In this document: one piece after another, positions 42,904 through 52,901 of the stretch
Layout: every line of letters begins with the position of its first letter
How positions within the stretch are numbered: position 1 is the stretch's first letter
Assembly (NCBI GenBank): GCA_022539475.1
Contig: VCMS01000035.1
Location: forward strand, 274,436 to 338,435
Length of the DNA: 64,000 nucleotides
Direction of reading: 5' to 3'
DNA from: Gracilaria domingensis
Taxonomy: Eukaryota > Rhodophyta > Florideophyceae > Gracilariales > Gracilariaceae
Position numbers and translations under genes: made by a program
The notes under the pieces: generated by a model
The model's input: only the letters and a program-made list of their open reading frames with translations
Databases searched by the model: none
What the model was told of the DNA's origin: nothing

Positions 42904-43700
42904 CAAACCAAGTTGGTTTCTCGGCGATCTTGGATCTCTGCCTGTTCGGGATAGGCGATTCTGGTACTTGGTTGAGACATAGGTTTCTGTATCGTTTATC
43001 GCATCTTGCGGTATGTTTTCTGCATGGGCATTCTCGGTGTCGTTGCTTGTGAGTTCTTGCTTCGAGACCTTTCGCGTTTTACGATGAATGGATTGCTGGT
43101 AATCTAACCGATCACTTTCCTTCTTCTTCTTCCTTTTGCGAGTTACTAGGTCCCTCGACTTTTCTAGCGCAACGTTTCTGTTTTGCTTTATCAATGGTAC
43201 GTTCCATCGCAATTCAAATGTTTCCAACGGAGCATTGACTAACTTATGGATACTTTCTGCTTGCGTATACAGGTAAACGACCAATTTTATTTCATCTCTC
43301 CAGATCTATCATCGATCTTGAGAGACAAAATGAAATTGGTCGTTTACCTGTCTGACTGTTCGGGATAGGCGATTCTGGTACTTGTTTGGGATATAGGCTA
43401 GATTCTCGTTTATCGCGTCTTGCGGTATGTTTGCTGCATGGACATTCTCGGTGTCCTTGCTTGTGAGTTCTCGCTTCGACACACCTTTCGCGGTTTACGA
43501 TGATATGGTGGGCTGGTAATCTAACCGATCCCTTTCCTGCTTCTTCTTCCGTTTGCGAGTTACCAGGTCCCTCGACTTTTCTAGCGCAACGTTTCTGTTT
43601 TGTTTTATCAATGGTACGTTCCATCGCATTTCAAATGTATCTAACGGATCATTGACTAACTTATGGATACTTTCTGCTTGCGTATACAGGTAAATGACTT
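42886..43700 (-). pseudogene. Tandemly duplicated coding segment, basic protein
   Basis: Two copies of a ~345-bp segment (about 42929-43284 and 43348-43700) are about 85% identical. On the minus strand both encode the same protein-like run: QAESIHKLVN, then FELRWNVPLIKQNRNVALEK in the first and a near-identical version in the second, then a basic cluster RKRKKK, then a stretch with ENIPQDAIN and KYQNRLSR. The downstream copy (43284-42886) is open throughout; the other is frameshifted. The hairpin at 43270-43350 sits exactly at their junction. The family is unknown. A pyrimidine-poor AG near 43690 could be a splice acceptor, so this may be a duplicated exon. Confidence 0.5.
43270..43350. repeat. 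Hairpin, 31-bp arms, between duplicated segments
   Basis: CAGGTAAACGACCAATTTTA... is mirrored by ...AAATTGGTCGTTTACCTG around a ~19-bp loop. The left arm is the natural end of the first duplicated copy, and the right arm is its inverted copy. Confidence 0.9.
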
Positions 43701-43735
43701 TTGATGCGGACGTAGCTCACGAGTTGCAGGTGCAG

Positions 43736-43823
43736 GTTCCTCAAGTAGGGAACCATGCATCTGGGCATGGTTCCCTACATGAGGAACGGAGAGGATGAGG
43801 CGCTTCGCGCCTCATCCTCTCGG
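43736..43823. repeat. Two adjacent hairpins
   Basis: The first (43736-43787) has GTTCCTCAAGTAGGGAACCA mirrored by GCATGGTTCCCTACATGAGG. The second (43788-43823) has CGGAGAGGATGAGGCG mirrored around CTTCG-type loop bases by CGCCTCATCCTCTCGG. A further short perfect hairpin (CTGCGGCA-TC-TGCCGCAG) lies at 43871-43888. Confidence 0.9.
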
Positions 43824-44340
43824 AGTGCGTATGTGTTCTACCGATCCAGCACTATGGTGGAGGTGCAGTCCTGCGGCATCTGCCGCAGATTGCGCCTACA
43901 CCCGATCCATTATGGGGAAATGGTACATGTAATATAGCGAAGTAGTGGTTAGCAAAAGCGGTCGATAGAAGAATAGATACGAATAAAACGGTATGATTTC
44001 ATAATGGGCATCATCTGTACTAGCACTAGTATTCCATGCGTTGCAGGGTATCATTCCGCAGAAGGTATCGTGTAATGTGCACCTTAATGGAAACTGAACC
44101 TAGACTTCGCGAAATACAGTTCAGGTAGCCCTCGACTAAAGAACTAGCACGAGTGGAAAACCCACCAGTATTTACTGCACAGCGATTCTGGACGACCCAA
44201 GCAATTATCTGCAGATTTTGAAATAATTGATCTCGATATTTTTTCAAAAAATTTACTGGACGACCCTTGCCAATTTCTGGACGACCCTCGCCAAAAACTA
44301 GCATCTGCAAGAGACGCCGCTTTCAATTTTCTGACCGCCG

Positions 44341-45576
44341 ATCACTCTGGATTTCTCAGTCATACTCTGAAATTATTGAACCATCAAACTTGGTCGAAGC
44401 AATGGGTCTTAAGAGATTTGATATTTGAGGAGATTTCCCGTTTTCAGTGAGAACTCTAAAGATGAAGTGCAGGACGAAGCAAGATGGTCGCTCGTTACTG
44501 GTTTTCTAAAGGCAATTAACAATCATAGGAGGGCCTTTGCCCTATCAGGTAGCACTCTATGTGTTGATGAAAGTATGTCACGTTGGTATGGACTTGGAGG
44601 AGACTGGATCGGTGTTGGCTTACCTCATTATGTTGCTTAAGTTCGAAAGCCTAAAAATGGTTTTGAATTGAAAACCGTATGCTGTGGAAAAACCCGGACT
44701 ATGTTGAATGGCGAAATATCTATAGGAAGCTCTGTTCAATTTGAACTCGTATTTACTGATGATAACGCACATGGTACTTCCGTGCTGATGAGACTTGTGC
44801 AGGATTGGTTTGGAACGGATAGACTCGTCTGTGCTGATTCATATTTTGCATCCGTTCAGACCGTGGTGAAGCTTTTGGAGAAAGGACTTCAATTTATTGG
44901 GGTCATAAACACGGCGACGAGAAAGTCCCCAATGAAGCATCTTTCAGAACTGACAATGACACAACGTGGAGAACACTATTCTATGGTTGCAAACGTTCCT
45001 GATTCTGATCAGCGTGTGATGGCTGTTCTGTGAGTTGACAGAGAAGGAAGATTTTTTGTAAGCACTCAGGGGTCCTCGAGTCCTGGAACCCCGATTTTGA
45101 GAGACCTTTGGCGAATAGGTAATGGAATATGCAAAACGGTATCTCTATCTATTCCAATTCTAGAAGTTTCCGAAAGTTATTTTGATTGCTGCTTTAAAAT
45201 TGACAGGCATAATGGATGTCGCCAAGATGATTTGACTCTTGAGAAGAAGTTGGAAGTCAAGGAGTGGTGCTTTCGTATCAATACATGTCTCTTTGCAATT
45301 TGTGTGGTGGATGCCTGGAATCTTTTCGAGTGTTCTATTGGAGCTCGGAAACCTCTTACTCCGTATCATTTTTATTGCCAACTTGCAGATCAGTTAATCA
45401 AGAACATTTGGGACTCTAAAAAACTGGTTGCTCGTGCTTGTGAAGATTCGAATAAAGAAAATGCTGACACTAAAAGAGCTGGAACTGGTATACATTTGAT
45501 CCAAAAAAATAGAAAGATAATGAAGAAGGATGTGGCTCTTACCGCTGCTACATATGACGGTCGATGCAAGGTTTGA
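44341..45576 (+). pseudogene. piggyBac-type transposase, catalytic core
   Basis: The frame from 44425 reads through the DDE core of a piggyBac transposase. CVDESMSRWYG holds the first Asp, followed by GVGLPHYV, RKPKNGFELKT, VCADSYFASVQTV with the second Asp, and VIN-TATRKSPMKHL. VDREGRFFVS follows after a stop and the ORF ends in a Lys/Arg-rich tail. The frame contains TAA at 44638 and TGA at 45031, the latter where relatives usually have Trp before the D-R motif. There is no frameshift in the 1.15 kb from 44425. A little upstream sequence in another frame (about 44341-44450) looks coding. The N-terminal domain is missing, so the copy is 5'-truncated. Confidence 0.8.
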
Positions 45577-46640
45577 AAATCTACGTTTAAGTCAAATCTT
45601 ATTTGTTCCAAATCTTTGGAGAATACCTTAACAGAAACCATCGTCATTGAATCATCATGCGGCTGTCAATGAAATTGGTGCGTCTCAATATAATGTAAGC
45701 ACATTTTTTAGGAATCTAATTTTCTCAAAATATCACACTCATGGAAATGTCAGTGAAACAAAAACCTACTTATTGTTCAATGACGTTGGTCACATTAGCT
45801 TACTACACTAGCCATCTTGCCTGCAAGTCTACTGAAAACTCTTTCAGTTTTCCCTTAAGAAGTTTTGCGTGGGAATAGGATGGAACAGGTTTACATTTGT
45901 CACATATCGACGGTAAGGGTTTGCTTCTTAAACTATTGCCTGACTGTCATTCCATTGCAGACACGGAGTGGTAAACAAGAAGGTAATATCTTGTGTCAAC
46001 CTTTACTTGGAGCTTTTGCGTGAAGGTTTTTATATGTAAACAAAGCAAAAGTTCTAGTACTTATGGCCCCCTACTATTTCTGTTAGCGTCAGTTGACTTG
46101 CTAAATGCACTTTTATTCTGTGACGAAACAATCCCTTTAACAGATGTCACCTTGTTCTGTCTGTTGTTTAAGTGGGCGCTTAAGCGCTCTTAGAATAAAT
46201 CGATTTAGAAAGAGTGGAGCTCCCGAAGGAGTTTCTGAGATTTTGAACTGATCTCTGCAAGGCATGAACTCACCCATCCTTGCCACTGCACATCTGGTTA
46301 GTGTTGAGGACGCGAAGAAGAATATATAGAGAAGAAGATGAGCTAGAGAGCTCTTTACTCGAGCTAATTATTGAATTTGCGCCAAGGCGGCTAAACTTTT
46401 CAAATATTTTGGTGGCGTCATTTTGGCCTCATATGGGGCCAAAGAGTTGGGCGGGTAGACACTTTTAGCGGCCAAAACGACTGTCATACCCTGTAGTGAA
46501 AAATCTCAAATTTGGAGTTCAGTTTTTGACGAGTTTAGTCCAAACTAATCTCAAAGCTTGCAATGTAAGCCACTTCTAAAGGGATAAGAATAAGTACACT
46601 ACTCCTCCTACTTTAATATATGGCAAATGAATTAGATGCA
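45577..46640. other. No recognisable gene
   Basis: AT-rich sequence with only short ORFs. No repeats or motifs were recognised. Confidence 0.55.
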
Positions 46641-46754
46641 TATGGGTCGCTTCTACTCAACTAGTTTGTGGAGCTTATTCTTCGACTAACCATATGATTG
46701 TCTGCCTTACCAGACAATCTAATCTTCGCTCGCTTCAAAAGTGGCGAAAGTGCA

Positions 46755-47680
46755 AATGTACTGCATGACCCAGTACTTTTGCACATCTGCTGCTTTTTGT
46801 TGATTACGAGGTGGTATGCCCCGCTCGTGCTGTGATATGTGTATGACCCATCTTCAAACTGCCCGGCTCGTCCGGCAGTCTGACGATGGTTCACGGGGTT
46901 AGTGACAAAGATGCAAAATTGCTGTCTGGCCCAGCACTTTTATACCTTTGCTACATGTGGCAGAGCAAGAGCTTGCTCGACCAATTCGTGCTCGGGATAT
47001 GATGCGAGCCATCTCCAGACTGCTCGGCTCGTCCGACAGTCAGACGGTGGCTCGCAGAGATGGTGGCAAGGTGCAAACGTGCTGGCTCGCCCAGCACTTT
47101 TGCACCTTCACCACTTTAGGCAGAGCACGAGCTGGCTTGCGCAGCTCGTGCTCAGGATATGTTGAAGGCATCGTTAGAGAGCGCGGCTCGTCCGGCAGAG
47201 TGGCGGTGGCTCGCAGGGATAATGACAAAGGTACAAAAGTGCTGGTTCGCCCAACACTTTCGCCCCTCCACCGATTTTGGTATAGCACGAGCTGGCTCGC
47301 CCATCTCGGGCTCAGAATATGATGTGAGCCATCACCAGACTACCGGGCTCATCCAGCAGTCTGACGGTGGCTTGCCGGGTTAGTGGCAAAGTTAGAAAAA
47401 TGCTGGCTCGCCCAGCACTTTTGCACCTCCGCCACTTTGGTCAGAGCACGAGCTGGCTTGCCCAGCTCGTGCTTTGATATATGTGTGAGCCAACGTCAGA
47501 CTGCCCGGTTCTTCCAGCAGTCTGATGATGGCTCGCAGGGTTAGTGGCAAAGGTGCCAAAGTGCTGGCTCCCCCAGCAATTTTGCACTTTCGCTACTTGT
47601 GGCATAGCTTGAGCTGGCTTGTTCAGCTCATGCTCTGATATGTCTATATGCCATCGCCAGAGTGCCTGGGCTGGTTGACA
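46755..47680. repeat. Satellite of about 161 bp, six units, three stem-loops per unit
   Basis: Units begin near 46755, 46918, 47080, 47240, 47400 and 47561 (last one partial). Each carries three inverted repeats in order: AGTGCTGG-CTCGC-CCAGCACT, GCACGAGCTGG-CTTGC-CCAGCTCGTGC and CAGACTGCCCGG-CTCGT-CCGGCAGTCTG. The three stems differ, but every loop is a CTYGY pentamer closed by GG/CC. Units are about 75-85% identical, so the array is not young. ORFs crossing it are repeat artefacts. Confidence 0.88.
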
Positions 47681-48640
47681 TTCGCCCAGTGGCTTCAATT
47701 TTTCTTGCAGAGAACAATCATTTTCGACTGCCTCGTCTGGATCCGGGTGTCGCGACCGGTATAAGCTCATCTCATCTATGAACTCGAGAGCAATTGGCGA
47801 ACGTTTGTTAGAGTGGAACTCAAGACGTAACATTTTACTTAGAATGGGACTCACACATCTGCCGAGTACTTTCCAAATTCCCTTCCTCCCTGACAAATCG
47901 TAGCAAGGCACTCATGGAAACTCTCGGTTTCGAGAACAAGCTGCGTTTCTTAAAATATAAAATGCCAAACTCCCAGTCCCCATCTCGTCCGTCCATCTCA
48001 ATCTTTAGGAATATTAGTCCATGCTCTGAAACGAACTGTGCTATATCCTTAAACCTATAGAAAACTGCTTTCTCACTGCTTCGATTCCAATGTTTATCCT
48101 TCTAGTTTCGAACGATTGTTCGCCGCATAGAAGCCCTTAAAAGCAATCGAACGGGCTTAAAGTTCATCGTTTTATCTCTAAATCGCCATAATCGTACAAT
48201 CTCTTCCAATGTAGGCGGCAATTTTAGAATGAATTTCATAGCTGCAACAGAGCTTTTGAAGCACTCTGCATCTTATGAACAAACGTACCAAATCCTTGCC
48301 CACATCAAAAGCAGTTTGAAAAGTTTTCTTCTGCTTATGAGAATCTGCCTAGTGGTTAAATTCATGGTGATAACTGCTAACTTCTGATTCTGGAATACAT
48401 TTCTTTGGCGTGCCCCTATTGAACCTCTCTTCATAATGACACTGCTCAGTCATGATCTGTCTTCGACGAGTCGACGGGAAGTTCATATACCAGATCACGC
48501 TGCTACGACGCACTGTGACCACGTAGCGACCACAATAGAAGTCTTGCACCGCGGAAGGTCAGTCGGCAACGCGGCCATTGATCTTGTTTCGTTTCATCGA
48601 GGACACCATTAATGCCCACGGAAATGTGGGAAAAACCGTT
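47681..48640. other. No recognisable gene
   Basis: No coding pattern was convincing. The segment 48557-48590 matches the dispersed repeat at about 10974-11000. Confidence 0.5.
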
Positions 48641-48642
48641 CA

Positions 48643-48714
48643 CAGTTCAATATAATAAATATAAAATCAGGCTTTTTTGTTCGTTAAACATATGGCGGTT
48701 TATATTGAACTACC
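48643..48714. repeat. Short inverted repeat around 45-bp spacer
   Basis: AGTTCAATATAA at 48644 is mirrored by TTATATTGAACT ending near 48712. Confidence 0.75.
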
Positions 48715-48743
48715 CAAAAACGCTGAAACATAATAGAACTAAG

Positions 48744-49063
48744 TAATTGGACGCTTTCTGAGAACACAAATCGCATTTTGAGCATAGTTATTTCTACCCA
48801 TGGGTGCACAATAGTTTGGTTTTGTGGGCACGCAAATCATTAGATTTGTCCGGGCCCCTAGCACAAACGAAGTTAAAGAGTGGTGTACTCAAACCTTAAC
48901 CGCCGAAAAAATAATAAAAAATCAGGCTGAATGTTCATGCAGTCTACCATGAACTGTGCCGTCCTGCACAATGTGGAAGTCGTCTTGCACTGTATCTTGG
49001 TTTGTCAGAATCGGTCACGTTTTACTGCGTGTACTATTTTGTGTTTTCAGAAAGCGTCAATTA
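48744..49063. mobile_element. MITE-like element, about 320 bp
   Basis: Terminal inverted repeats: TAATTGGACGCTTTCTGAGA at 48744 and the reverse complement of TTTTCAGAAAGCGTCAATTA at the right end. They match over about 28 bp with one gap and two mismatches. The interior has no ORF. TA at both edges suggests a TA or TAA target-site duplication, as in Tc1/pogo or PIF-type non-autonomous elements. The superfamily is not determined. Confidence 0.65.
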
Positions 49064-49339
49064 ATTGACACATCTCTCTTGAAAGATCAGTTTTCTATAT
49101 ATACCTAGAACTTTTAATTCCGATTCCCTCGTTATATAGAGATTACATGCACTATCAGCACGCAACGTGTTCAATATCAATTCTTATACAACCTACAAAA
49201 GCTTCCTTCAAGTAGACTGTTCAGCACCATTGAGAGAAGGTAAGCTCGATTGGAGAAAACTCAACCTTCTGCAGATAGGTGAATCCGGAAACACACCCGA
49301 TTTCGTTGCTTTCTCGTAGCGTCTTTCTGCAATTAAGAA

Positions 49340-50400
49340 ATGGAGTCGGATCCGAAGCACGCCAAATCGGCGCTTGAATACATCACAGACTGTCCAACCG
49401 AGCAAGATAGTGAGCTACAAAATTATTCCGAAAATTCTTTAAGCGACACAGATGAGAAGTCTATATCGAAAAATTCTTATTTCATGAAGAGGGTGATTCT
49501 GGTAAACCAGAAAAAACTAAGTTAAACTGCGATGAAGTCAAAGAGCTCTACCGCAAAGTAGAGAAGAGCATATATGCGCAGTGGGAGGAAGGCAGAGTTT
49601 GAAAATCACACTTCACGAGCTTTGATATATTTCTCATGGCGTTAACGACATATAAACTTGGTGGCACTTGAAATTCAATCGCTTGTATCTTCGCATCAAG
49701 ACAGGAACATTCCAGAAATCGGTTCATATTTTTATGAATACGTTGGAGATGGACTTTTGGGTGGATTTTGTTGTAGACTTGGAGGAACGTTTCATTATTT
49801 CGTACATGAAGGAAAAGAATAGACGATTCAATAGCTTTACGTACGCACGTTAATGCACTGATGTGGTATTCATTCGTGGTAGTCACCTAACAGAATCGTT
49901 TAAAGAGGAAAAGAAGTATTCCAGTGCTAAACATAAATTGTGTGGCTTGAAAGTGGAAGTATCCTTTCTTCCCGGTGGGATTGTAATTCATAGCTCTCAT
50001 CCCACTCCAGCTGCTACAGCTGATAGTGCCATTTCTTGCACAACCTCTAGCTCCACCATGACCTGCTTGAGAAGAGAGGATTAGAAGGACAACTACCAGA
50101 TAACAGAGCCTTGTTGGACATATACCCTAACCAGTGGGCATTTTTAATCGACAAAAGGGATATACTGAAATGACGGGATACGCAGGTTGCATTTATCCAA
50201 AGAAGAAAACGATGAAGGTACTTTTGCCATTTCATGAGATTTGCCCTAATAGGGCCATTTATTTTGACCCCATTTTTCTTGAGAACTATTTTGGAAGACT
50301 CACGAATGTGGCGAAATGAAGTGCGCTACATGGTAGACGAACTGACAGAAGCCAACCAAAATATAGCGGCTCAAGCAAGCGCATGCTAAGACCTGCCTGC
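49340..50400 (+). pseudogene. DDE_Tnp_4-type (PIF/Harbinger-like) transposase, decayed
   Basis: Several frames together give a transposase of the DDE_Tnp_4 clade. First comes an acidic N-terminal ORF (49340-49525), then SHFTSFDIFLMALTTYKLGGT (a FDxFLxxLxxxKxG helix) in another frame. CTDVVFIRGSHL (about 49857) holds the first Asp, followed by YSSAKHKLCGLKVEVSFLPGG, LLEKRGLEGQLPDNRALLDIYPNQW in a shifted frame, and finally KGYTEMTGYAGCIYPKKK and FLENYFGRLTNV, whose Glu is the third catalytic residue. At least three frameshifts and stops make it dead. No terminal repeats were identified. Confidence 0.72.
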
Positions 50401-50830
50401 AGTCAGCACCTTCTATGAAGGATCTGAAAGCCAGCGAATGCCTTCCACAATGTTTGACAAAACCAAGCGGCTCACAACTGCGACACTTACCGCTAGCTTA
50501 AGACGTTCATTAGCGGTTCCGTCAACGTACCCGGATTTTATACAAAAAACATTCGTGAGAAATGCGAGATATAGAGCCAGCAGACAAACAGAAGTTAGTG
50601 CATCACACTAAAATTACTGATGGCCGTAACGGACAGAACGCAAAGTCCGTAACCACGGCGCGCCTTGAAAGACAGGATATCAAGATTTCATGTGATCAGT
50701 GCTAAAGGAGAATAAAACGCCGTCTCCCATGTCCTCTCACGGTCAAATTTGCGGTGTTGCTCTGTTTGCTACAGCACCATTCTTATCCAACCTCGAGACC
50801 GGTTGAAGTAGACAGGCATCCGCAAAGCCT
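50401..50830. other. No recognisable gene
   Basis: This may include the degraded C-terminal end of the DDE_Tnp_4 remnant. No motif was seen. Confidence 0.5.
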
Positions 50831-52278
50831 TTGTATAGGTTTTTCACATGCAACGTCACGCGTTTCTGGCTCTCCAGTAACAGACAAAGGATGAGAAAGA
50901 CGTCACTGCTTCCACAAGAAACAAGTCCTAGGCCATCAGAAGCGGGGCCCGGCGCGGTTACACCAACCGGTCGTGGCAGCCCGGCACACAAAGGGTTAAT
51001 CGAAGTGAGTAGGTCGCACCCAGGACGGGAAATCCTCCGAGGTCGACGGGGCGTCCCACGGTCTGTTGCGAAGCGACGTCGCGGTCGCGAACTTCCGGAA
51101 CCCTTGCCACGACTACAGCATGCAGGCGCGGGCTTATCGCCATCAAATCAGGCGACCCCTCACCGGGCTACCCAGAGGCAAGAAGGCAGGTACCCCAAAA
51201 GGCAAAGAAAGTCTAGATACCTGTTTGTGAAGTGGGACGAAGGTGATTCCGACGCGGACGATGAAAAGGGTGCGTTGGCGGTCAACACCACTATCTCCAT
51301 AACGCGAACCACTGAACGGGATACTAAATCGTACTGCGATGAACCCCTATCGAGCCACACTTTTAGCACGTCGGACTGCCGGGCAGTTTTTGTAGAAGAC
51401 TTGTACATGTGGTAACGTGAGCCCCCCGGAATATGCCTTCACGACGACATCGCGACACGATATGCCCTGTATGATCAGGGTGATGGTGAAAAAAGGGCCT
51501 TCGATAAAGTCATGTTCATTGAGAAAGACTTTATAATTTCGGGTCAGTTTGGGGTCCGTGTCTATCACCGGTCGGCGTATTACGCAAAGAATCATGATGA
51601 GCCGCGGTACGGATGAAGTGCAGTAACAGTCTACAACATCAGCGACTCTGGTTTAAACTCTGCGTTAATCCGACAAGACATATGGCTAGATCCACTGCAG
51701 TGCCACGTTAAGAGAACTGGTTTACGTTTCTCGCTCGAGCCCAGGCTGACATCCAAAGCACTAGATGCGCTAGAAAGCCTTTGTGTTGCACATCCACGCC
51801 GTGCCATCAGAATATCAAGCCCAGGACATCGTTCGCTCTTCAAATGCACAAAATAATACCGCTTGCTTGAAGGAAAGATGTTGATCAGTAATATGCAGCT
51901 CTTCCGCAACCAAACCTCCGCAAGCAACGGAGCGGCAAGGCTTTCCCGAGCGATGTATGCCAAATGAACACTGCTGTTCTCAGAGGTTCCATCGGATCTC
52001 AGCTTTGCAGAAATTAGGCGGTGGTTCCAGCAAGTTTTTGGGCGACTGAAACTGAATCGATTGAAGGGTATACCCACGGAGTTTGTAAATTAAGATGGAT
52101 TGCGGCCCAAACTGTCAGCGGTTTTCTAGTACGGCTGAGAGTAAGGAATGTCTACCACGTCGTATGTATCGACGCAAGCGCAGAGCAGATTCTGGAGGCC
52201 GTTGAGACGTTCCTACATGAACTCTCTTACAAGAAGCTTTGTGGATGCATGGGTGCCTCGACGAAGGGGTCTGGGTAA
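50831..52278 (+). pseudogene. Unidentified ORF held in one frame through four stops
   Basis: Frame 2 reads from 50831 to 52091 with in-frame TAA 51413, TGA 51614, TAA 51854 and TGA 51965, and no frameshift. Residues are convincingly protein-like throughout: a P/R-rich N-terminus, a basic patch RYPKRQRKSRYLFVKWDEG, an acidic stretch, HDDIATRYALYDQGD, DKVMFIEKDFIISGQFG, then IRRWFQQVFGRLKLNRL. A shifted frame to 52278 (RVRNVYHVVCIDASAEQILE) may be the continuation. I recognise no family. It lies upstream of, and opposite to, a copia-type pol and could belong to another element. Confidence 0.45.
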
Positions 52279-52723
52279 CCCAGGCCAAACGTTTGGAAGG
52301 AAAAATAAAAGGACTTTCATTAGATGTGCAAGGAGGAGTAGATCTGTAGTAAGTGAAACAGTACCAAAGTATTGAGTTGTAAGCAAGTGTTTGACTCACT
52401 GATATATCCATGAGTGTGATTTTTTGGAAAGTTAAATTCCTCAAAAGCGTCCCTCCACTTTATTGACAGGCGTTAATTTCATTTACGGCCGCGTGATGAT
52501 TCAATGGCAGCCGGTTTTGCTAGAGTAATGGAACTTCGAAAGTTAAATTTTTTCGCCAAGCGGATGAATTAGCGAGAACTTGAGGCAAGATGCGAACGCT
52601 TCACATAAACATGATTGAAGAGTTAGGCAATGTTTACGCCAAAGGTGCGTGGGTCAACAGGTCGTGCCAGAGACTCTCATTGCTTTGCGAAAAGTTCTCT
52701 GGAGCTCGCCGATGTACATTATC

Positions 52724-52783
52724 AAGGTTCACTTAACTTTGCAGACGCACAAAAGCGCGTCTGCAAAGTTAAGTAAACCTTGT
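52724..52783. repeat. Hairpin, 26-bp arms
   Basis: CAAGGTTCACTTAACTTTGC... is mirrored by ...GCAAAGTTAAGTAAACCTTG with an ~8-base loop and one mismatch. It resembles the hairpins at 42.5-43.8 kb in design but not in sequence. Confidence 0.92.
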
Positions 52784-52901
52784 GCCCAGCGAAGCACAGA
52801 GATTTCTCCAGTCTCAAATGATTCCTGCGGCCTTGAGAACGTAGGTCGCAGGCAGTAATCCTTTTCCTCATGCAAAGGGGTGATTGTGGAGTAAACGTCC
52901 G

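Noticed and set aside
46755-47680. CRISPR-like array from regular repeats
   Set aside because: Units are diverged and contiguous with no unique spacers. The structure is a satellite in a eukaryotic genome.
47441-47911. 156-codon minus-strand ORF
   Set aside because: Most of it is the translation of the 161-bp satellite. The remainder has no motif.
51631-52077. 148-codon minus-strand ORF
   Set aside because: The plus-strand frame at 50831-52091 over the same DNA has a better protein-like pattern and connects with flanking coding sequence on both sides.
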